A stretch of 64,000 nucleotides of DNA from Adhaeribacter rhizoryzae (GCF_008629685.1 NZ_VWSF01000012.1:1-64000); one strand, 5' to 3'; positions 33,552 through 42,142 are shown, counted from the stretch's first letter. The notes: generated by a model not told the origin, from the letters alone. Translations and numbers: made by a program.

Positions 33552-34439
33552 TTAATCCTGGTCGATAAAACGTTTGGTAATAGGTTGGTACGAATCGATG
33601 CGACGGTCGCGGAGGAATGGCCAGTGTGTACGGTAGTCGTCGCTTTTGGCTAAATCCAGTTCTTCTACGTGCAGTTCTTCCTCATCGTGCGAAGCCTGGT
33701 ACAGCAAGCGCCCAAACGGGTTAGCAATAAAGGAGCCGCCCCAGAAACGCATATCGCCTTCTATGCCTACCCGGTTAACGGCTACCACGGGTACGCCGTT
33801 GGCTACCGCGTGGCCGCGCTGAATGGTTTGCCAGGCCTGGTATTGCTCGTTGTTGGTATCTATTTCCTGTAATTTGTGCCAGCCAATTGCGGTTGGGAAG
33901 AATAATATTTCGGCACCCATTAAAGTAGTAATGCGGGCGGCTTCGGGATACCACTGGTCCCAGCAAATAAGCACGCCTATTTTTGCGTATTTGGTATCGA
34001 ATACTTTGTAGCCTAAATCGCCGGGGGTAAAATAAAATTTCTCGTAATAACCCGGGTCGTCGGGGATGTGCATTTTGCGGTATTTGCCCAGGTAAGTGCC
34101 ATCCGCATCGAGCACGGCCGTGGTATTGTGGTAAATGCCGTTGGTGCGTTTCTCGAACAAAGAAGCAATAATCACAATATTGAGTTCGGACGCTAAAGCA
34201 CTTAAGGTATCGGTAGAATGACCGGGTATTTTTTCGGCCAGTTTAAAGTTATCGTACGATTCTACGTCGCAGAAATAAAGCGAGGTAAATAATTCTTGGA
34301 GGCAAACAATTTGTACGTTTTGCTGCGCCAGTTCGCGAATGCGGGCAATGGCTTTATCTAGGTTTTCCTGGGGCACCGCCGAACACGACATTTGCACCAG
34401 GCCTACCCGCACTTTATTTTCTTTGGAGTTTAATGACAT
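33552..34439 (-). CDS. aguB: N-carbamoylputrescine amidase
   Basis: The protein has 295 residues of the nitrilase superfamily. The catalytic triad is seen as Glu in IVCLQELFTSLYFC, Lys in GKYRKMHIPDDPGYYEKFYF and Cys in IGVLICWDQWYPEAAR. The PDDPGYYEKFYFTPGD segment is typical of the AguB branch, which releases putrescine from N-carbamoylputrescine. The product begins MSLNSKENKVRVGLVQMSCSA. It is encoded upstream of aguA on the same strand, separated by 148 bases of repeats, so co-transcription is likely. Confidence 0.95.
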   Translation of the reverse strand: MSLNSKENKVRVGLVQMSCSAVPQENLDKAIARIRELAQQNVQIVCLQELFTSLYFCDVESYDNFKLAEKIPGHSTDTLSALASELNIVIIASLFEKRTNGIYHNTTAVLDADGTYLGKYRKMHIPDDPGYYEKFYFTPGDLGYKVFDTKYAKIGVLICWDQWYPEAARITTLMGAEILFFPTAIGWHKLQEIDTNNEQYQAWQTIQRGHAVANGVPVVAVNRVGIEGDMRFWGGSFIANPFGRLLYQASHDEEELHVEELDLAKSDDYRTHWPFLRDRRIDSYQPITKRFIDQD

Positions 34440-34585
34440 GTAGGTACTTAAAAATTACAGGTTAAATTCAGGTTTGTTTGACTTACCCTAAAGGTAAATT
34501 CGCTCTGAAACAGTATTTGCCCGCAATTTAGTTCTGAATTGCCAGAGTATACTAAAAAATATTAATAGCAGCGTAACCAGATGCT

Positions 34586-35512
34586 TTAGCCGGTAATATT
34601 GGTGTCGTTAATAATATATAAAGGGCGGTTGCGCACATTGTCGCTGAGGCGGCTAATGTATTCGCCAATAATGCCAATGGAAATGAGCTGCACACCACCC
34701 AGAAACAGCACACTCAGCATCAGCGACGACCAGCCCGGTACATAATCTTTTATTACAAACCGTGAATATAAGGTGTACAGCATTAGTAAAAAGGCAACGC
34801 CCGAAACCAGGAACCCGCTGATGGTGGCAATTTTTAACGGCAGGTTCGAAAAAGAAGTAATCGCATCTAACGCTAGCCTTATCATTTTACGATAGGTGTA
34901 GCTGCTTTCGCCGCCGGCGCGTTCGGGCCGGTCGTATTCCAGGTAAGTCTGACTAAAACCAATCCAGGAAATCTGGCCCCGGATAAATTTATGTTTTTCG
35001 GGCATTTGCTTCAGGGCATCGGCTACTTTGCGGCTGATAATCCGGAAATCGCCGGCATCCAGCGGAATAGAAATATGCGTGATGCGGGCGAGCAACCGGT
35101 AAAAATAGCGGGCCGTAATTTTTTTGGCAGCACTTTCGCCGTTGCGGGCCCGGCGTTTGGTGTATACTACTTCGTAACCTGCCTGCCAACGGGCATATAA
35201 ATCTTTAATTAGTTCGGGCGGGTCCTGCAAATCGCCGTCCATTATTATTACGGCTTGGCCTTGGGCTTTATCGATGCCGGCGCTTACGGCTACCTGGTGG
35301 CCAAAATTGCGACTAAAATCGATATATTTTACCCTTGGTTCTTGCCGGGCCAGTTCCCGAATCAGCGATAAAGACGTATCGGTGCTGCCATCGTTTACAA
35401 AAATAAGTTCGTAATTACCAGTGAGGTTAACCAGTACCTCGCGGAGCCGGCTGTGCAGGGGCAAAATATTAGAGGCTTCGTTATAAACCGGAATAATTAC
35501 GGATATATTCAA
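34586..35512 (-). CDS. Family 2 glycosyltransferase with C-terminal membrane spans (DPM1/GtrB-like)
   Basis: The protein has 308 residues. The GT2 domain has ISVIIPVYNEASNI, FVNDGSTDTSL (nucleotide-sugar binding), IMDGDLQDPPELI (DxD-like metal site) and RGQISWIGFSQ. Two hydrophobic spans follow at about 230-253 and 265-290, then RLSDNVRNRPLYIIND. This is the build of enzymes that transfer a sugar from UDP/GDP-sugar to polyprenyl phosphate at the inner membrane (GtrB, ArnC, DPM1). The acceptor and sugar cannot be told. It is a single gene on the minus strand with the AT-rich cassette region divergent on its 5' side. Confidence 0.93.
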   Translation of the reverse strand: MNISVIIPVYNEASNILPLHSRLREVLVNLTGNYELIFVNDGSTDTSLSLIRELARQEPRVKYIDFSRNFGHQVAVSAGIDKAQGQAVIIMDGDLQDPPELIKDLYARWQAGYEVVYTKRRARNGESAAKKITARYFYRLLARITHISIPLDAGDFRIISRKVADALKQMPEKHKFIRGQISWIGFSQTYLEYDRPERAGGESSYTYRKMIRLALDAITSFSNLPLKIATISGFLVSGVAFLLMLYTLYSRFVIKDYVPGWSSLMLSVLFLGGVQLISIGIIGEYISRLSDNVRNRPLYIINDTNITG

Positions 35513-35861
35513 GGTTAAGCTTTTTAAAACTTAAATATAAAGCTTTTGGGGTAATATTAGGAAACCGGCCTGCCAGATTGCGGCTAATTAGCCGGAGTAG
35601 CTGCTTTTGGCAATAAATATTAATAAGAAGCAGGTGTGGTTTTTTTTAACCGTTGCGCTAAGATGCCGTTGCCACCAACTAACCTGTATAGGGTTGATTT
35701 GCAATAGCATATTTATCAGGGGCCAAAAATGGTTCAAACAGGAAAGCAATATTCTAGCTTTCCTTTTATACTTGTTTATATATATAGTATATTCGTTAGT
35801 TTAGGCGCGTTTATATCTTAGGAAATGGATGGCTAAACGCACCACTTACGTTTATAAACAA
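35513..35861. other. Intergenic region preceding the cassette segment
   Basis: No credible gene; a 65-codon frame (35607-35804) has no family likeness. GGCGCGTTTA (35804-35813) and TAAACGCACC (35834-35843) form a hairpin with one mismatch. I looked for an attI- or attC-like left border to the first cassette here and found no convincing one apart from the GTTAGGG core at 35862. Confidence 0.4.
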
Positions 35862-35886
35862 GTTAGGGCACATTTAAAATAGAAAA

Positions 35887-36348
35887 ATGTTATTAGGAAT
35901 ATTAAACTTGCTTTATTTTAGAACAAAGGAAAGTATGGACCCAATAACTAATAATGAATCCATTAAGTCCAGAGTTTTTAAATTCTTCAAGTTTTATTTC
36001 ATTATCTGCATTGTAATTCCGATTGCATTTTTAATCGGATTTTATATTTATGCTCCCTTTGAATTAGCAGGACTAATTACAGAAATATTCCGGACCATAG
36101 GTTATAAAGGAGTAATCATATTTTATCTGCTACTTTTCTTTTTGACTGAATCTCTATTCAATATAAAACTTGTTACTTTTTTATTTCAAGTTCCAATGGT
36201 ATTAACCCGACCAAGCCTTTTAAGAAAGGAAAGAAGGAAAAAAAGATTAATAGAATTAAAAGAAAACTTGTACGGCTTTCTATATGGAATGATTAGAATT
36301 AGCTTGAAAATGGCTTTAATAATAGCTATAATAGATACAGTAAAATAA
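35887..36348 (+). CDS. AT-rich orphan membrane protein (cassette A)
   Basis: The product has up to 153 residues; an internal ATG at 35935 (MDPITNNESIKSR) is an alternative start. Three hydrophobic segments are visible: about 31-58, 78-103 and 134-150, with a very basic loop (RKERRKKRLIELKENL) between the last two. No family recognised. The gene is much AT-richer than its chromosomal neighbours. The segment begins GTTAGGGCAC at 35862-35871, and 8 bases after the stop codon the exact reverse complement GTGCCCTAAC begins an attC-like site. The 25 bases between core and ATG hold no promoter, typical of integron gene cassettes. Confidence 0.75.
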   Translation: MLLGILNLLYFRTKESMDPITNNESIKSRVFKFFKFYFIICIVIPIAFLIGFYIYAPFELAGLITEIFRTIGYKGVIIFYLLLFFLTESLFNIKLVTFLFQVPMVLTRPSLLRKERRKKRLIELKENLYGFLYGMIRISLKMALIIAIIDTVK

Positions 36349-36355
36349 AAATAAC

Positions 36356-36489
36356 GTGCCCTAACAAAAGCTATACGGCAGCTGGGCTTTATTACGGCTG
36401 TTGCTATATTGCTTTCTGCAAGCGGTCATCCGGTCGACATGTCCTGCGGACTGTCTCCCAGCCGACCGCATAGCCGGGAACCGTTATAC
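36356..36489 (+). other. attC-like recombination site of cassette A
   Basis: R'' core CCCTAAC (36359-36365, within GTGCCCTAAC), 4-base spacer, long stem GCTATACGGCAGCTGGG (36370-36386) pairing with CCCAGCCGACCGCATAGC (36457-36474) with one bulge and a few mismatches, 8-base spacer, and R' core GTTATAC (36483-36489). The length is about 131 bases, like the long VCR-type attC. It is visibly GC-richer than the gene it follows. R' deviates from GTTRRRY at one position. Confidence 0.55.
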
Positions 36490-36508
36490 TAAATTTTAAG
36501 AACAGAAA

Positions 36509-37063
36509 GTGGATTTAGACGACTTTAGTTGGCATCAACAAATAGAGAAAAAAATAGCTCTTAGATTAGGGCTTTCAGACCTAACAGTTGGACCCCAAAT
36601 AATAAGGGATGAAAAAGGTTGGAGAGACAATGAAATTAGAATAAAATATATTTGGATTGCTACTGTAAGTCGCTCTTTTGTTGGAAATGGTGGAGTTTTT
36701 AGTTTAAAGTTCGAAGAAACTTCATTCAGAGAGAAAAGAAATCCGGCACGATTAGTACAAGGAGTATTTATAACAGGACAACAGGCTCAAATACCTCATA
36801 TTTACTTTGAGGAAGAACATAAAAATTTTACAGACAATATTAAAGATTTAAAATCCTGGGACTTATTTGAGCCCAATAATGGAATAGCTCTTGATGGTGT
36901 GTCATATAGGTTTCATGTATTAGCTTTAAATTCAGATGTAACAATTACATTAAATAATCCTCAAAGTGAACCTTGGAAGAAATGGGAAGATAATATTTGG
37001 GACCTGGGGAAGAGACTTTCTGCAAATTCTAAAACACAAGAACTTATCGGACTTTTTGAATAA
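36509..37063 (+). CDS. AT-rich orphan protein (cassette B)
   Basis: The product has 184 residues from GTG 36509 (MDLDDFSWHQQ), 19 bases after the attC-like core GTTATAC. It is soluble, with many Trp and acidic residues, and has no signal peptide. No family recognised. There is no ATG near the start and no recognisable promoter in the short leader, so expression would depend on upstream transcription. The core GTACAAC, 8 bases after the stop codon, is complementary at six of seven positions to the GTTATAC at its own left end, the same own-end complementarity as in cassette A. Confidence 0.7.
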   Translation: MDLDDFSWHQQIEKKIALRLGLSDLTVGPQIIRDEKGWRDNEIRIKYIWIATVSRSFVGNGGVFSLKFEETSFREKRNPARLVQGVFITGQQAQIPHIYFEEEHKNFTDNIKDLKSWDLFEPNNGIALDGVSYRFHVLALNSDVTITLNNPQSEPWKKWEDNIWDLGKRLSANSKTQELIGLFE

Positions 37064-37071
37064 AAAACTTG

Positions 37072-37125
37072 GTACAACACAAGCTAAAAAGCATTAAAAC
37101 GCTTCTTAGCCGCGGCCCGTTAGAC
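37072..37125 (+). other. attC-like recombination site of cassette B
   Basis: R''-like GTACAAC (37072-37078), spacer ACAA, stem GCTAAAAAGC (37083-37092) with GCTTCTTAGC (37101-37110; one central mismatch), spacer CGCGGCCC, and R' core GTTAGAC (37119-37125), an exact GTTRRRY. Total 54 bases, the size of a short attC. Confidence 0.55.
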
Positions 37126-37261
37126 AGCACTTTATAAGCATTGTCTATATTAACCTTCAAATAAAGTACCAGGTACAATTTTATTGGAGCTGGTTTTAGC
37201 GCTTTAAAAATTATTTAGCATAATTGTAAAGATAAATTAAACCTAGCATTAAAAAATCTGC

Positions 37262-37615
37262 ATGGTAGAAAATAATAAAGTTATACTGGAAAAGGCGAAC
37301 GAAGCTATTACTAAGGGTGATAATGAAGGGTTTCTGTTTTTCTGCAACGACGACACCGAATGGACTTTTGTAGGTGACCAGACCTTACACGGGAAGGAAG
37401 CCGTTCGGCGGTATATGGCCACGGCGTACCTGGAACCACCCAAGTTTATGGTTGAAAACTTAATTGCCGAAGGTGATTTTGTTACAGCCCTCGGCAAAAT
37501 CAGTCTAAAGGATAGTAACGGAGAAATGGCTGATTATTCGTACTGTGATGTCTGGCAGTTTCGGGATGGTAAGCTGGCTAAATTAACAGCTTTTGTAATC
37601 AGGATTGATTCTTAG
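37262..37615 (+). CDS. NTF2-like / SnoaL-like protein
   Basis: The protein has 117 residues, the length of a single NTF2-like cone fold. It shows the family pattern: an N-terminal helix (KVILEKANEAITKGDNEGFL), DDTEWTFVGDQTLHGKEAVRRYM, then strands VENLIAEGDFVTALGKISL and SYCDVWQFRDGKLAKLTAF. Such proteins are either small hydrolases/isomerases or simple binding modules; nothing specific can be said. Base composition matches the host genome, so it is probably not a third cassette although it follows the GTTAGAC core by 137 bases, and no GTCTAAC core follows it. Confidence 0.88.
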   Translation: MVENNKVILEKANEAITKGDNEGFLFFCNDDTEWTFVGDQTLHGKEAVRRYMATAYLEPPKFMVENLIAEGDFVTALGKISLKDSNGEMADYSYCDVWQFRDGKLAKLTAFVIRIDS

Positions 37616-37754
37616 GAGAAACCACCAACCTGGCAATAATAACCGGCTGTAATTACCTTTAGTTGTAACTAGCTACGAATTAAATTAACGCCTGGCAAAA
37701 GCTGTGGCGCATACACGCACCGGAGCTTACCCCTTAGTACTAAGCAAAATATAT

Positions 37755-38220
37755 ATGGATTTTGAATGCCAATATGAATTTGTTAAATCAGCGCGGGAAG
37801 TTTTGCTGGAATATTGCCAAACCATATCCCCATACAAACTTCTTAGTTGAGAATAGCGCATTCGGGAGGGGTAGTATTCGGAATTTATTAGTGCATATTG
37901 GTAATACCTACGAGTTCTGGATTGGCACCCATGCCTTGCATAAAACTATAAATTTTACACCCTATAACGCTGTAACCAATGCTTTAGCGGCCAAAGAATA
38001 TTTTCTTACAATAGATGCTCTTACAGAGCAGTTTATGCAGGTTTATTCTAGAGAACCCAATAAGGAAATTGAAATAAATATTAACGAGAAAATTTTTCTG
38101 GCAAGTCCTTTAAAATTATTCACGCATGTAATAACGCACGAATTTCATCATAAAGGCCAAATTCTTTCTTTAAGCCGACATTTAGGATATGTGCCGGTTG
38201 ATACCGATATTATCAGGTAA
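37755..38220 (+). pseudogene. DinB family protein, interrupted by a one-base frameshift
   Basis: Two frames together give a complete DinB protein. Frame 1 starts at ATG 37755 (MDFECQYEFVKSAREVLLEY, then CQTIS) and hits a stop near 37850. The downstream frame supplies TNFLVENSAFGRGSIRNLL, VHIGNTYEFWI with a metal-ligand His, and HVITHEFHHKGQI with the other ligands. Removing one C from the CCCC run at 37828-37831 joins them as ...CQTISHTNFLVENS. DinB proteins are four-helix, metal-binding, often thiol-transferase-like proteins of ~155 residues. A downstream TTG at 37762 opens the second frame but gives an N-terminus that does not match the family. Either a real inactivating mutation or an assembly error in a homopolymer. 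Confidence 0.82.
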
Positions 38221-38275
38221 TATTGTTTGCTGCTAATAAAAGCTTTCTGGCAGCCAGACTTAAAATACAATAGTA

Positions 38276-38842
38276 ATGATAGATAAAATGGATTTGCTAC
38301 CACCAGAACAACAGGAAGAACTATTCAGCGTATTAAAAACCCGTTTCCAGAAAAACAAGAACCGCCACCCAGGTATTGCCTGGGCAGCAGTACAAGCAAA
38401 ACTGGAAGCTAATCCGGAAAAACTATGGTCGCTTAATGAAATGGAAATAACGGGCGGCGAACCGGATGTGGTGGGGCAGGATAAAAACACGGGCGAATTT
38501 ATTTTTTACGATTGTGCCGCCGAAAGCCCGAAAGGCCGCCGCAGTGTTTGTTACGATCGCGAAGGGCTGGAATCAAGGAAAGAACATCAGCCGGCAAATA
38601 ATGCGATTGATATGGCGGCGGCTATGGGCATTGAACTATTAACCGAAGAACAATACCGGGAACTGCAACAACTCGGCAACTTCGATACCAAAACATCGAG
38701 CTGGGTAAAAACACCGGCTGAGATTAGAAAGCTCGGCGGGGCGCTCTTTTGTGATCGCCGCTATAATCATGTTTTTGTGTATCATAACGGTGCTCAATCT
38801 TACTATGCCGCCCGGGCGTTTAGGGGTGCGCTAAAAGTTTAA
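38276..38842 (+). CDS. DUF4256 domain protein
   Basis: The product has 188 residues, cytoplasmic. The family features are the LLPPEQQEELFSVLKTRFQKN start, EMEITGGEPDVVGQD, FIFYDCAAESPKGRRSVCYD and the C-terminal GGALFCDRRYNHVFVYHNGAQSYYAARAFRG. DUF4256 is widespread in bacteria and has no known function. Start: an in-frame ATG at 38285 (MDLLPPEQQ) is a reasonable alternative to 38276. The gene follows the DinB locus by 55 bases in the same direction and may share its transcript. Confidence 0.93.
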   Translation: MIDKMDLLPPEQQEELFSVLKTRFQKNKNRHPGIAWAAVQAKLEANPEKLWSLNEMEITGGEPDVVGQDKNTGEFIFYDCAAESPKGRRSVCYDREGLESRKEHQPANNAIDMAAAMGIELLTEEQYRELQQLGNFDTKTSSWVKTPAEIRKLGGALFCDRRYNHVFVYHNGAQSYYAARAFRGALKV

Positions 38843-38996
38843 ATATTGCCACTGCAGCCAGCCGTGCACAACCTTACCGGCCTGGTAGCAGTTATATAAA
38901 AATTTTTATAGGCGGGCAACGTTTAACAGAATAAAAGCTTCTTGTTTATAGATAACGTCATAACTTATCGGAAATAAATATTGGGAAAAGGTAACT

Positions 38997-39034
38997 TAGT
39001 TCCCCGCCTAAGTTTAGGAGGGGTTAGGGGTGGT
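38997..39034. repeat. CCCCGCCTAAG..AGGAGGGG intergenic repeat fragment
   Basis: TAGTTCCCCGCCTAAG followed by TTTAGGAGGGG forms an imperfect hairpin, then GTTAGGGGTGG. This type of CCCCTCC(T)AA palindrome is a common intergenic repeat in Bacteroidota. The rest of 38843-39106 holds nothing recognisable. Confidence 0.4.
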
Positions 39035-39106
39035 TGTTTTCTTAGATTAATTCCGGCAAGTGCTGTTGCTGGCTATAGTAACTTGTAGCTTTTTGGGGTG
39101 GCTTTT

Positions 39107-41698
39107 ATGTTTAAATATATTCTTTTATTTCTTTTTTGTTCTGTTTCGTTAGTTGGGCAGGCAACCGTACTAAAGGGCCGGGTTACCGATGAAAACGGCG
39201 AAGCCTTACCTTTTGCCACCTTGTATATTAAAAATACTACCATTGGCACTGCCACCAACGAGCAAGGATATTACCAGATAAACCTGGAGCCCGGCTCTTA
39301 CCAAATTGTGTTTCAGTACGTAGGTTACCGGGCTAAAACCGAAACGGTAGAAATTTCCGAAGCCGAAGTAGTGCGCAATGTATCGCTGCAACTGGATGTT
39401 TTCAGCCTGAAAGAAGTAGAAATTAAAGCCAACGAAAAAGACCCGGCTTATGCCATTGTAAAAGCCGCGATTAGTCGCCGCAAATATCACCTGAACGAAG
39501 TACTGGCTTATAATTGCCGCGTATATACCAAAGGTATGGGCCGCCTGACCAATGTACCCAATAAAGTGCTGGGCGTACGGGTAAACGACCTGAAGCCCGG
39601 TATTGTGTATTTGTCGGAATCGGTGAGCCAGTTGAGTTTTAGGCAACCTAATAAAATGCACGAGCGCATGATTTCGTCGAAGGTCAGTGGCGATTCTAAA
39701 GGGTTTAGTTTTAACCGGGCTTCGCGCGTAACTTTAAATTTTTACGAAAGTTTATTGCGGGTGCAAGGCCTAAGCGAGCGGGCTTTTGTGTCGCCGATAG
39801 CCAATAATGCTTTGTTGTTTTACCGCTATAAATTAATTGGCGCTACCCAGGAAAACGGCCAGTTTATCAATAAAATTAAAGTAACGCCCATTCGCCGCAA
39901 CGATCCGGCTTTTGAAGGCTATATTTATATTATTGATGATGAGTGGCGGCTCCACAGCCTCGATTTAAAACTAACCCAAGCCCACCAGATAGAATACGCC
40001 GATACCTTGCGCATCCGGCAAAGCTTCGGGCCGGTAGCGAATAATATCTGGATGTTGCTGTCGCAGAAATTAACCCTTAACTTTGATTCTTTTGGGTTTA
40101 AAGGCAATGGTTATTTTACCACGGTTTACTCCAACTACAAAGTAGAACCCGCTCACCGCGCTGCTCCGGAACCAACCGCAACTGCACCAATTGCCGCTGC
40201 CCAACCCGAGCCCCAAAATATTCCTGCGGAAAGCAAACTGGCCGCCCGCAAAAAAGAATTTAAACGCCGCCAAAAAGCGCGGGCCGATGCTTTGTTTAAC
40301 AAAAAAGAATTTAAAAGCGAGGTAATGGTGGTGGAGAAAGACGCCAACAAGCGCGACTCGACTTACTGGGATGAAATTCGCCCCATTCCGCTAACGGAAG
40401 AAGAACAAAAAGATTACGTAGTAAAAGACAGTATAAAGGTTGTGCAGGAATCCAGGCCTTACAAAGATTCGCTGGATAAAAAGAGCAATAAATTTGAGGT
40501 AGCTAATTTGTTTTTATCGGGGTACCGCTACCGCAATACTTTTAAAAGCTACAGTTATGCTTTAGACCCGCTCATTGCTTTTCCGGAAGGCTCGTCGTTG
40601 GTGCAGTACAATACCGTAGAAGGCACCGTAATTAATGCCCGCGTGCAGTACCAGCACTGGAACGAAGAAACGAACAAAAATTACGAAATAACACCTACGC
40701 TCCGGTACGGCTTTGCTAACCAGCGGTGGCAAGCCCAGGTGCGCTATAATTACGACTATAATCCTTTAAAATTCAGCCAGGTTTCGGGGGGCTTTGGCCG
40801 GTTTGTAACGCAGTTTAATAACTCCGACCCGATTGGCCCTTTCTGGAACAGCCTCTATACCTTAGCGCGGGAGCAGAATTATCTGAAATTATACCAGCGT
40901 AATTTTATTACCGCCAACCACCGCACCGAAGTAGCCAACGGTTTATTTATTATTTCGGGCGTAGAATACGCTGACCGCAGCCCGCTCCAGAATGCCGCTG
41001 ATTATACTTTAAAAGATTACCCAAACCGGCAGTTTACGAGCAATATTCCGGTAAATGCCGAGTTAGCCGATGCTTCTTTTACCCGCCACCAGGCCCTGCT
41101 GGCCAGCCTTACGCTCCAGTTCCGGCCCGGACAGCGGTACATTAGCCGCCCCAACGAAAAATGGGTGCTGCGTTCGCGTTATCCTACGTTCCGGCTCAAC
41201 TATACCAAAGGTTTTAATAATATATTAGGCAGCGATGTAAACTATGATCGGGTACAATTGGGTGTAAACGACCGCTTAAATTTTGGTTTGGTAGGCAACA
41301 GTAATTACAGTGTGCAAGCCGGTACTTTCTTAAATAAAAAGCAACTGTATTTTATGGATTACAAGCACTTTGGCGGCAACCGCACTATTTACGCCGGCAA
41401 TTTTGGGGGCTTCCAACTGCTCGATTATTACCGCTACAGCACCGCCCACGCCTACCTCGAAGCCCATTTCAGCCACGAGTTTAACGGCTTTATCTTTAAC
41501 AAAGTGCCTTTGTTCCGGAAGCTGAAGTGGCAGGAAGTAGTAAACCTGAATTATTTACGCACCGAAAAATCGCAGAACTACCTGGAGGTAGGCGTAGGCG
41601 TAGAACACATCTTTAAAATATTGCGGGTCGATTTTGTAACGAGTTTCCAGTCGAAAGAAAAAGTAGGTTCGGGCATCCGGATTGGCTTTGGGTTTTAA
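39107..41698 (+). CDS. DUF5686 family outer membrane protein with carboxypeptidase-like regulatory domain
   Basis: The product has 863 residues from ATG 39107; GTG 39098 would add three. A signal peptide (MFKYILLFLFCSVSLVGQA) is followed by a CarboxypepD_reg-like domain (about 22-100: GRVTDENGEALPFATLYI, FQYVGYRA), then the DUF5686 region starting with DPAYAIVKAAISRRKYHLNE. A charged, Ala/Lys-rich insertion is at about 345-440. The C-terminal ~350 residues look like an outer membrane beta-barrel, ending in a canonical aromatic terminus RIGFGF. Function is unknown, presumably envelope biogenesis or transport without TonB plug. An orphan gene with a GTTAGGC core begins three bases after the stop. 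Confidence 0.9.
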   Translation: MFKYILLFLFCSVSLVGQATVLKGRVTDENGEALPFATLYIKNTTIGTATNEQGYYQINLEPGSYQIVFQYVGYRAKTETVEISEAEVVRNVSLQLDVFSLKEVEIKANEKDPAYAIVKAAISRRKYHLNEVLAYNCRVYTKGMGRLTNVPNKVLGVRVNDLKPGIVYLSESVSQLSFRQPNKMHERMISSKVSGDSKGFSFNRASRVTLNFYESLLRVQGLSERAFVSPIANNALLFYRYKLIGATQENGQFINKIKVTPIRRNDPAFEGYIYIIDDEWRLHSLDLKLTQAHQIEYADTLRIRQSFGPVANNIWMLLSQKLTLNFDSFGFKGNGYFTTVYSNYKVEPAHRAAPEPTATAPIAAAQPEPQNIPAESKLAARKKEFKRRQKARADALFNKKEFKSEVMVVEKDANKRDSTYWDEIRPIPLTEEEQKDYVVKDSIKVVQESRPYKDSLDKKSNKFEVANLFLSGYRYRNTFKSYSYALDPLIAFPEGSSLVQYNTVEGTVINARVQYQHWNEETNKNYEITPTLRYGFANQRWQAQVRYNYDYNPLKFSQVSGGFGRFVTQFNNSDPIGPFWNSLYTLAREQNYLKLYQRNFITANHRTEVANGLFIISGVEYADRSPLQNAADYTLKDYPNRQFTSNIPVNAELADASFTRHQALLASLTLQFRPGQRYISRPNEKWVLRSRYPTFRLNYTKGFNNILGSDVNYDRVQLGVNDRLNFGLVGNSNYSVQAGTFLNKKQLYFMDYKHFGGNRTIYAGNFGGFQLLDYYRYSTAHAYLEAHFSHEFNGFIFNKVPLFRKLKWQEVVNLNYLRTEKSQNYLEVGVGVEHIFKILRVDFVTSFQSKEKVGSGIRIGFGF

Positions 41699-41732
41699 TT
41701 AGTTAGGCTGAAGCAAAAATTGAATTAAATTA

Positions 41733-42065
41733 ATGTTGATTCTTATTCTGGAAATAATAATTTCTGTTGCATTGCTATTATATCCGATAACACAAGTCAT
41801 CAGAAGAGGAATCAGACGCAAAGAAAAAATTTCTGGCTCTATAAAATGGGGTTCTATCCTTTCTATAATATTTGGAATATACTTGTGGCTCAAGAATGGC
41901 TTAACTTTAGATTATGGAACAGCAGAAGAGATAATTGAATCCAAAGCCGAGATCATGTTCTACTTTGGGCTATCTAATATAATTCTCGGACTCTTGATAA
42001 TACTGATTTTGGCGATTGGGTGGATTTCTAGAAAAATAACAAAGCCATTGCCCAATAACAGCTAA
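41733..42065 (+). CDS. AT-rich orphan membrane protein (cassette E)
   Basis: The product has 110 residues with three membrane spans: about 2-22, 38-55 and 74-102; a basic RRGIRRKEK loop lies between the first two. No family recognised. It is strikingly AT-rich next to the DUF5686 gene. The segment starts with GTTAGGC at 41702-41708, only three bases after the DUF5686 stop codon, and an attC-like 61-base site follows the gene at 42082-42142. No promoter is visible between the core and the ATG, so it would be read from the upstream gene, as cassettes inserted behind an expressed gene are. Confidence 0.75.
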   Translation: MLILILEIIISVALLLYPITQVIRRGIRRKEKISGSIKWGSILSIIFGIYLWLKNGLTLDYGTAEEIIESKAEIMFYFGLSNIILGLLIILILAIGWISRKITKPLPNNS

Positions 42066-42081
42066 AAAGTATAAAGGCGCC

Positions 42082-42142
42082 TTTTAACAAACTGTTGCCG
42101 GTAACAACCATGAATTTTGTTTAGCTGCAACTTCCGTTAAGC
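42082..42142 (+). other. attC-like recombination site of cassette E
   Basis: R''-like TTTTAAC (42082-42088), 5-base spacer AAACT, L'' GTTGC (42094-42098), L' GCAAC (42127-42131), 4-base spacer TTCC, R' GTTAAGC (42136-42142, exact GTTRRRY). The 61-base total and the spacer/box geometry are those of a classical attC. Weak points: the inner stem is only 5 bp, and R'' is not a clean complement of the GTTAGGC at the cassette start (three extra T in GCC-TTT-TAAC). Confidence 0.45.

Noticed and set aside
35607-35804. 65-codon plus-strand frame before cassette A
   Set aside because: Cys/Phe/Ile-rich random-looking sequence without homology; lies in non-coding DNA.
37126-37615. NTF2-like gene as a third cassette after the GTTAGAC core
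   Set aside because: Its base composition matches the chromosome, the core-to-start distance is long, and no GTCTAAC or stem follows the gene.
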